Shown here piece after piece: positions 56,103 to 64,000 of a stretch of 64,000 bases of DNA; positions within the stretch are counted from its first letter, which is position 1, and each line of letters opens with the position of its first letter. Source of the DNA: Burkholderia pyrrocinia (lineage in GTDB: Bacteria > Pseudomonadota > Gammaproteobacteria > Burkholderiales > Burkholderiaceae); the NCBI RefSeq assembly GCF_003330765.1, contig NZ_CP024903.1:2108001-2172000 (forward strand), given 5' to 3'. The notes below the pieces were generated by a model. It worked only from the letters and a program-made list of their open reading frames with translations, had not been told where the DNA came from and did no database searches. A program made the position numbers and the translations under genes.

Positions 56103-56975
56103 TCAGGCCAGCGCGTCGGCCGGCTGGCGCTGCAGCAGCGCGAGCAATTGCGCGATCTCGTCGCGCATCTTGCGACGGTCGATGATCATGTCGATCGCGC
56201 CCGTCGTCAGCAGGAATTCGGCGCGCTGGAAGCCTTCCGGCAGCTTCTCGCGAACCGTCTGCTCGATCACGCGCGGGCCGGCGAAGCCGATCAGCGCCTT
56301 CGGCTCAGCGATCACGACGTCGCCGAGGAACGCGAAGCTTGCCGACACGCCGCCCATCGTCGGGTCGGTCAGCACCGAGATGAACGGCAGCTTCGCTTCG
56401 GCGAGCTTGGTCAGCATCGCGGTAGTCTTCGCCATCTGCATCAGCGACAGCAGGCTTTCCTGCATCCGCGCGCCGCCCGATGCGGTGAAGCAGATGAACG
56501 GCACGTGCTGCTCGAGCGCGTTTTGCGCGCCGCGCGCGAAGCGCTCGCCGACGACCGAGCCCATCGAGCCGCCCATGAACGAGAATTCGAAACAGGCCGC
56601 GACGACGGGCAGCGTGTGGATCGCACCGCCCATCACGACCATCGCGTCGGTCTCGCCCGTCTCGTCCATCGCTTCCTTCAGACGATCGGGATACTTGCGG
56701 CTGTCCTTGAACTTCAGCGTATCGACCGGCACGATTTCCTGGCCGATTTCATAGCGGCCTTCCGGATCGAGCAGCCCGTCGAGACGCTCGCGCGCGCCGA
56801 TGCGCATGTGGTGATCGCACTTCGGGCACACGTGCAGGTTCGCGTCCACGTCGTTGCGATACAGCACGGCCTCGCAGGACGGGCACTTGACCCACAGGCC
56901 TTCCGGAATGCCCTTGCGGCTTTTCGGATCGGTCTGCTTGATCTTCGGCGGCAGCAGTTTGTCGAGCCAGCTCAT
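56103..56975 (-). CDS. accD: Acetyl-CoA carboxylase carboxyltransferase beta subunit
   Basis: 290 aa. An N-terminal zinc ribbon, [23 protein letters not shown], and the carboxyltransferase core ([25 protein letters not shown]). With AccA it transfers CO2 from carboxybiotin to acetyl-CoA. AGGAAA lies upstream of the ATG at 56975. Lies 64 bp after trpA; the trpA-accD-folC order is conserved in proteobacteria. Confidence 0.95.
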   Translation of the reverse strand: MSWLDKLLPPKIKQTDPKSRKGIPEGLWVKCPSCEAVLYRNDVDANLHVCPKCDHHMRIGARERLDGLLDPEGRYEIGQEIVPVDTLKFKDSRKYPDRLKEAMDETGETDAMVVMGGAIHTLPVVAACFEFSFMGGSMGSVVGERFARGAQNALEQHVPFICFTASGGARMQESLLSLMQMAKTTAMLTKLAEAKLPFISVLTDPTMGGVSASFAFLGDVVIAEPKALIGFAGPRVIEQTVREKLPEGFQRAEFLLTTGAIDMIIDRRKMRDEIAQLLALLQRQPADALA

Positions 56976-57039
56976 CGTATGGTTTCCTGTTCCGTGGCGG
57001 GTCGGGCGACATGCGCCCGGGCCCGCTTTCATCTGTTAT

Positions 57040-57855
57040 TTATGCGGCCGTCTTGCCCGCGCCGTCCAGCGCGGCGCGCAGCTCGGCGATGAATGCCTTC
57101 AGCTCGGCGGCTGCGCCTTCCGGCGCGGCGCTTTCGAGCAGCTGCACGAGGCGGCTGCCGATCACGACGGCGTCCGACACCTCGGCCACCGCGCGCGCCG
57201 TTTCGGCGTCGCGGATGCCGAAGCCGACGCCCACCGGAACCGGCACGCGCGACTTGATGGCCGGGATTTTACCCGCAATGCTCGAAACATCCAGATTTCC
57301 CGCGCCGGTCACGCCCTTGAGCGACACGTAGTACACGTAGCCGCTCGCGATCTTGCCGACGTCGGCGATGCGTTCGTCGGTCGACGTCGGCGCGAGCAGG
57401 AAGATCGGATCGATCTGCGCGGCGCGCATCTTTTCGGCGAACACGCCCGCCTCTTCCGGCGGATAGTCGACGACGAGCACGCCGTCGACGCCGGCCGCCT
57501 GCGCTTCGGCCGCGAACGCGTCGACGCCCATCCGCTCGATCGGGTTCGCATAGCCCATCAGCACGACGGGGGTTTGGGGGTCGGTTTCGCGAAAGCGCTT
57601 CACGTCGGCGAGCACGCTCTTCAGCGTGACGCCGCGCGCGAGTGCGCGTTCCGACGAGCGCTGGATCACGGGGCCGTCGGCCATCGGGTCCGAGAACGGC
57701 ACGCCGAGTTCGATCACGTCCGCGCCGCCTTCGGCGAGCGCGTGCATGAATTCGACGGTCCTGGCGGGATCGGGGTCGCCGGCCGTGATGAACGGGATCA
57801 GGCCCTTTCGGCCTTGTTCGGCGAGCGCGGCAAAGGTCTGCTGGATACGGGACAT
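57040..57855 (-). CDS. trpA: Tryptophan synthase alpha subunit
   Basis: 271 aa TIM barrel. [10 protein letters not shown] near residue 25, the catalytic Glu in [16 protein letters not shown] and Asp in [10 protein letters not shown]. It cleaves indole-glycerol phosphate and channels indole to Trp[12 protein letters not shown] starts at 57855; the frame is open to 57915. The methylase gene stands 90 bp upstream, between trpB and trpA. Confidence 0.95.
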   Translation of the reverse strand: MSRIQQTFAALAEQGRKGLIPFITAGDPDPARTVEFMHALAEGGADVIELGVPFSDPMADGPVIQRSSERALARGVTLKSVLADVKRFRETDPQTPVVLMGYANPIERMGVDAFAAEAQAAGVDGVLVVDYPPEEAGVFAEKMRAAQIDPIFLLAPTSTDERIADVGKIASGYVYYVSLKGVTGAGNLDVSSIAGKIPAIKSRVPVPVGVGFGIRDAETARAVAEVSDAVVIGSRLVQLLESAAPEGAAAELKAFIAELRAALDGAGKTAA

Positions 57856-57945
57856 GGCAATTTTCCTATGTCGATCCGGAGTTGGCGCTTTAGCGCTTAC
57901 TCCGGTCCCATACAAAGTAAGAGTTCGGCGATGCGGCGGCGCGAT

Positions 57946-58797
57946 TCACGCGCATGCCTGCGCGGCGAGCGCGCTCACGCGCTCGTGCGCGATCGCACAA
58001 TAACTTTCGTTGATCTCGTAGCCGACGAAGTCGCGCCCCTGCCGTGCGCAGGCCACCGCGGTCGTGCCGCTGCCCATGAACGGATCGAGCACGCGGCCGC
58101 CCGGCGGGCAGCTTGCGAGCACCATCCGCTCGATGATTTCCAGCGGCTTCTGGGTCGGATGATCGACGCGCTCCGCGTGCTGCCGGTGCAGGCGCGAGAC
58201 CGACCAGACGTCCTTCGGGTTGTAGCCCATCTCCAGCCACTTGCTGCCTTCGAACAGCTTGCGCGAGCGGGCCTTCTTCGTGTCGGCGTCGTACGGGATG
58301 CGGACCGGATCGAGATCGAAGTAATACGCTCTGGAAACCGCGAAAAAGCCGATGTTGTCGTGCACCGACGTGAAACGGCGCGTCGTGCCGCCCATGCTCG
58401 GCACGCGACGGTCCCAGATGATCTCGTTGACCATCGTGAGCTTCGTCTTCAGGAAACTGAAGATTTCCGGCGCGTACTGCCAGGTGCAGAAGATATACAT
58501 CGACCCGCTCGGCTTGAGCTTCGGAATCGCGAGCTCGAGCCACGCGCGCGTCCACGCGAGAAAGTCGTCGCCCGAACGCTTGTCCGAGTCGTTGCCGTAG
58601 TCCTTGCCGAGCCCGTACGGCGGATCGGCGACGATCAGGTCGATCGACGCATCCGGCAGGTGCGCGGCATCGGTCAGGAAATCGCGGTTATGCAGTTCGA
58701 TACCGGACGGCAGCGCGCGCAGCACGGCGGCGGCAGGCTGAATCGCCTCCGCCTCGCTCGCGGCACCACCGCCCGGTTCTTCGATCAGGTCACGCAT
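57946..58797 (-). CDS. Orphan DNA adenine methyltransferase (beta class)
   Basis: 283 aa. The catalytic motif DPPYGLGKDYG (near 58-68) comes before the AdoMet motif DPFMGSGTTAVACA (near 240-253), the beta-class order of CcrM/HinfI-like N6-adenine methylases. The region between (RRFTSVHDNIGFF, YNPKDVWSVSRLH, HPTQKP) fits. No restriction gene is nearby, so it is a solitary epigenetic enzyme. It sits within trpBA, 9 bp after trpB. I recall a B. cenocepacia homologue reported to methylate GTWWAC; not verified here. Confidence 0.88.
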   Translation of the reverse strand: MRDLIEEPGGGAASEAEAIQPAAAVLRALPSGIELHNRDFLTDAAHLPDASIDLIVADPPYGLGKDYGNDSDKRSGDDFLAWTRAWLELAIPKLKPSGSMYIFCTWQYAPEIFSFLKTKLTMVNEIIWDRRVPSMGGTTRRFTSVHDNIGFFAVSRAYYFDLDPVRIPYDADTKKARSRKLFEGSKWLEMGYNPKDVWSVSRLHRQHAERVDHPTQKPLEIIERMVLASCPPGGRVLDPFMGSGTTAVACARQGRDFVGYEINESYCAIAHERVSALAAQACA

Positions 58798-58806
58798 CGG
58801 TCGGGG

Positions 58807-60000
58807 TCAGAGTTCGATGCCCGATCGCTCGGCGACCGTGTGCATGTCCTTGTCGCCGCGGCCCGACAGGTTGACGAGCAGGATCTTGTCCTTCGGCAAC
58901 GTCGGCGCGAGCTTCACGCCATACGCGATCGCGTGGCTCGACTCGAGCGCGGGAATGATCCCCTCGATCCGGCAGCAATCGTGGAACGCCTTCAGCGCTT
59001 CCTCGTCGGTGATCGGCACGTACTGCGCGCGGCCGCTGTCCTTCAGCCAGGCGTGCTCGGGGCCGACGCCCGGATAGTCGAGGCCCGCCGACACCGAATG
59101 CGTCTCGATGATCTGGCCGTCGTCGTCCTGCAGCAGGTACGTGCGGTTGCCGTGCAGCACGCCCGGGCTACCGGCGATCAGCGACGCCGCGTGATGGCCC
59201 GTGTCGAGGCCGTCGCCGGCCGCTTCGACGCCGATCAACTGCACCGATTGGTCGTCGATGTACGGATAGAAGATGCCCATCGCATTCGAGCCGCCGCCGA
59301 CGCAGGCGATCACCGCATCGGGCTGCCGGCCGGCGAGCTCGGGCATCTGCACCTTGCACTCGTCGCCGATCACGCGCTGGAAGTCGCGCACCATCATCGG
59401 GTACGGGTGCGGGCCCGCGACCGTGCCGATGATGTAGAACGTGTTCTCGATGTTCGTGACCCAGTCGCGCATCGCCTCGTTCAGCGCGTCCTTCAGCGTG
59501 CGCGAACCCGACTCGACCGGCACGACCGTCGCGCCGAGCAGCTTCATCCGGTAGACGTTCGCGGCCTGCCGGCGCACGTCTTCGGAACCCATGTAGACGA
59601 TGCATTCCATCCCGAAGCGCGCGCAGATCGTCGCGGTCGCGACGCCGTGCTGGCCGGCGCCGGTCTCGGCAATCACGCGCTTCTTGCCCATCCGCTTCGC
59701 GAGCAGCGCCTGGCCGATCACGTTGTTGATCTTGTGCGCGCCGGTGTGGTTCAGATCTTCGCGCTTCAGGTAGATCTGCGCGCCGCCGAGCGTCTCGCTC
59801 CAGCGCTGCGCATGGTAGATCGGCGACGGACGGCCGACGAAATGCTTCAGCTCGCGCTCGTATTCGGCGACGAAGTCGGGATCGTTCTGGAATTTTTCAT
59901 ACGCTGCGCGCAGTTCGTCCAGTGCGTGAATCAGCGTCTCGGCGACGAACACGCCGCCGTACGGGCCGAAGTGGCCGCGATCATCAGGAAGGTTGTACAT
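58807..60000 (-). CDS. trpB: Tryptophan synthase beta subunit
   Basis: 397 aa PLP enzyme condensing indole with serine. [19 protein letters not shown] at the N terminus, [16 protein letters not shown] with the Schiff-base lysine near 90, and the phosphate loop [14 protein letters not shown]. 55 bp downstream of trpF and followed after 9 bp by the methylase gene, so the methylase and trpA depend on this transcript. No trp leader peptide is visible. Confidence 0.95.
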   Translation of the reverse strand: MYNLPDDRGHFGPYGGVFVAETLIHALDELRAAYEKFQNDPDFVAEYERELKHFVGRPSPIYHAQRWSETLGGAQIYLKREDLNHTGAHKINNVIGQALLAKRMGKKRVIAETGAGQHGVATATICARFGMECIVYMGSEDVRRQAANVYRMKLLGATVVPVESGSRTLKDALNEAMRDWVTNIENTFYIIGTVAGPHPYPMMVRDFQRVIGDECKVQMPELAGRQPDAVIACVGGGSNAMGIFYPYIDDQSVQLIGVEAAGDGLDTGHHAASLIAGSPGVLHGNRTYLLQDDDGQIIETHSVSAGLDYPGVGPEHAWLKDSGRAQYVPITDEEALKAFHDCCRIEGIIPALESSHAIAYGVKLAPTLPKDKILLVNLSGRGDKDMHTVAERSGIEL

Positions 60001-60055
60001 GGTGTCTCTCTCGATCGGTCGATGCGCCCCGCTTTCGGGGCCGCACCGGCTTGCA

Positions 60056-60757
60056 TCACCCGGCGTCCGCTTCGCGCACCGCGCGCACGAACGCCGCCAT
60101 TCGGGCGTGATCCTTCACGCCCTTCGCGCCCTCCACTTCGATGCCACTCGAGACATCGACAGCAAACGGGCGCAGCTGGCGGATCGCATCACCGACGTTT
60201 TGCGCGTTCAAGCCACCACTCAAAACGGCCCGACGCGCGAGCTCTGCGGGAATAAGAGACCAATCGAAGACCTTGCCGCTACCGCCGTAGTCCGGCACAA
60301 GGGTGTCGAACAGGAGGCCGCGCGCTTTCGAATAATGAAGAGCCGATTCTACCAAATCGGACGGCTGCGTCGAGGGGCCGACGCGCACCGCGCGCAGCCA
60401 AGGCACGCGTGCCGCGCGGCCGAGCGCATCGCACTGCTCCGGCGTCTCGTCGCCGTGGAACTGCAGCAGCGTGAGCGGCACGTCGCGCACGACGGCCTCG
60501 ACCTCGGCTTCGGTCGCGTTCACGAACAGCCCGACCACCGACACGAACGGCGGCGCCAGGCGCGCGAGTTCGGCCGCCTGCGCGATCGTCACCGCGCGCG
60601 GGCTCTTCGGGTAGAACACGAGGCCGATCGCATCGGCGCCGAGCGCCGCCGCGTGCAGCACGTCCTCGGGACGCGACAGCCCGCACAGCTTGATGCGCGT
60701 GCGCGGCGGCAAGCCCGCCGCGGCGGAAGTCGGAGGAGAAACGGCGTGATCCGTCAT
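60056..60757 (-). CDS. trpF: Phosphoribosylanthranilate isomerase
   Basis: 233 aa TIM barrel. The general-base Cys is in [11 protein letters not shown] and the Asp in [28 protein letters not shown] and [13 protein letters not shown] are also typical. The N-terminal ~18 residues are a Pro/Ala extension. The ATG at 60757 overlaps the truA stop (ATGA). Confidence 0.94.
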   Translation of the reverse strand: MTDHAVSPPTSAAAGLPPRTRIKLCGLSRPEDVLHAAALGADAIGLVFYPKSPRAVTIAQAAELARLAPPFVSVVGLFVNATEAEVEAVVRDVPLTLLQFHGDETPEQCDALGRAARVPWLRAVRVGPSTQPSDLVESALHYSKARGLLFDTLVPDYGGSGKVFDWSLIPAELARRAVLSGGLNAQNVGDAIRQLRPFAVDVSSGIEVEGAKGVKDHARMAAFVRAVREADAG

Positions 60758-61565
60758 GATTGAGGGTCCAGATCGGCCCAGACGCCGCTCCACGGCACGC
60801 TGCCGAGCTGCGCGGGCGGGACGGCGAATTCCGCCGGGTAGCCGACGTGGGCGAGGTACAGCCCGTCGGCCATGAACGTGGGCGCCGCGAGGCTGCGGTC
60901 GCGCCCGGCCAGCACGTCGACGACCCAGTCGGCCGGATAGCGGCCGCGCCCGACCGCGACGAGGCAGCCCATCAGGTTGCGCACCATGTGGTGCAGGAAC
61001 GCGTTGGCGCGGAAGCGGAAATGGATGAAATGGCCCGCGCGCCGCACGTCGATCTGGTACAGGTGTTTGACCGGTGTCTTCGACTGGCATTCCGACGACC
61101 GGAACGACGAGAAGTCGCGCTCGCCGATCAGGTGCGCGGCGGCGGCACGCATCGCGTCGTCGTCGAGCGGCGTATGGATCCAGCCCGCGCGCCCGGCCAG
61201 CATCGGCGAACGCACGGGGTGCACGTACAGCGCGTAGTAGTAGGTGCGCTCGAACGCCGAGAAACGCGCGTGGAACGTCTCCGGCATCGGCTTCGCCCAT
61301 TGCACCGAAACGGTCGACGGCAGGAACGCGTTGGTGCCGCGCACCCACGAGAAATCGTCGCGATCGAGGTCCGTGTCGAAGTGCACGACCTGCCCGAGCC
61401 CGTGCACGCCCGTGTCGGTCCGCCCGGCCACCGTCGTATGCAACGGCACCCGCGCGAACTCGGCCAGCGCGTGCTCGAGCTCATCCTGCACGGTCTTGCC
61501 GTGCGGCTGCGCCTGCCAGCCGCAGAACGCCGCGCCGTCGTACTGAATGCCCAGCGCGATCCGCA

Positions 61566-61566
<1 letters not shown>
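60754..61566 (-). CDS. truA: tRNA pseudouridine synthase A
   Basis: 270 aa. The nucleophile Asp51 lies in [33 protein letters not shown] at the N terminus and [17 protein letters not shown] are family signatures. It modifies U38-40 of tRNA anticodon arms. The ATG at 61566 shares its first A with the last base of the fimV stop; the frame is open to 61896 inside fimV and that part is not coding. Confidence 0.95.
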
Positions 61567-63710
<2,144 letters not shown>

Positions 63711-63787
63711 CGTTGGCTCTATCGCCGCGCACGGGCGCGGCTCGGATTCGCGGTTGGAAGCGTCAATAAATTTGCCGCAGAAATGCA

Positions 63788-63814
63788 AAAGCGTCGCGCG
63801 GAACGCGACGCTTT
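63788..63814 (-). terminator. Terminator of the gene upstream of fimV
   Basis: Perfect 11-bp stem AAAGCGTCGCG/CGCGACGCTTT with a 5-nt loop; minus-strand exit CTTTTGCATTT. It indicates that a minus-strand gene ends just upstream, beyond or at the window edge (asd is usual there in Burkholderia). Confidence 0.75.
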
Positions 63815-64000
63815 CGGCGGGTCTGTGCGTCGTAACCGCGTAGTTTACTTCACGCGATCGGGTTCGGGCCGAATTCGTCGCCGGCGGGTGCAGCAGGCCG
63901 CGCTCGCGCATCGGCGCGCCGGGCGATCGCGTCGAGCCGACGCACGGGTCTGCACGCTGCAGCCAGCGCGCCAGATTGATTGAAAAACGCGGCCCCAATT
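63815..64000. other. Window edge, possible 3' end of a minus-strand gene
   Basis: A minus-strand frame is open from the edge to a TGA at 63850 (ends FGPNPIA), 36 bp before the terminator at 63788-63814. It could be the tail of an unseen gene, but I recognise no family and it does not look like Asd. Otherwise noncoding. Confidence 0.25.

Noticed and set aside
56854..60255. Very long plus-strand open frame opposite trpA, the methylase and trpB
   Set aside because: Artefact of high GC in the antisense frame; the minus-strand genes are unmistakable.

Overview
The window reads as a high-GC betaproteobacterium, almost certainly a Burkholderia cepacia complex member. The grounds are the gene order metZ-purF-cvpA-SPOR-folC-accD-trpA-methylase-trpB-trpF-truA-fimV, a cepacian-type exopolysaccharide cluster (bceM to bceU), a Burkholderia-type general porin, and pervasive GC-rich codon third positions. 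In this genus these blocks usually lie on the second chromosome. The assignment comes from recognition of protein families and gene order; no database search was done.

Positions 1-16.7 kb hold a stress and low-oxygen cluster: four universal stress proteins (one partial, one tandem-domain), a membrane histidine kinase with a NarL-type response regulator, an OsmC-like protein, an FNR-type regulator with all four iron-sulfur cysteines, a zinc alcohol dehydrogenase, an Acg-like flavoprotein and a second nitroreductase, a cytochrome c, a LOG-family protein, a SulP permease, a triple-BON protein, Hsp20, DUF1488 and a small lipoprotein. At least eight near-palindromic TTGAY-N4-RTCAA boxes sit upstream of these genes, so the cluster looks like one FNR-controlled regulon. 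It resembles what I recall as the low-oxygen-activated (lxa) locus of B. cenocepacia, and its contents parallel the mycobacterial DosR dormancy regulon.

Positions 16.7-21.85 kb are an accessory island abutting the 3' end of selC (tRNA-Sec). It holds a Tn3-family transposase relic, a PAAR protein, an LprI-like protein, a truncated gene cut by an IS5-type element, an H-NS-like gene moved next to the IS, an AT-richer geneless stretch and a P4-type integrase facing selC. 21.85-31.07 kb is a complete selenocysteine module on the minus strand: selC, selB, selA, fdhE and a respiratory formate dehydrogenase (gamma, beta, alpha) whose alpha subunit has an in-frame UGA (Sec197) followed by a SECIS-like hairpin.

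31.2-35.7 kb has a YihY-family membrane protein, a porin, a VOC protein, a broken aadA-like gene and an HU-type protein with a Lys/Ala-rich tail. 35.9-50.2 kb is the exopolysaccharide cluster: three membrane acyltransferases, UDP-glucose pyrophosphorylase, a flippase, a fused double glycosyltransferase, a secreted propeller-like protein with an EF-hand loop, and the two enzymes leading to GDP-rhamnose. 50.3-63.7 kb is housekeeping: methionine, purine, folate, fatty-acid and tryptophan synthesis, with an orphan DNA methyltransferase between trpB and trpA, then truA and fimV.
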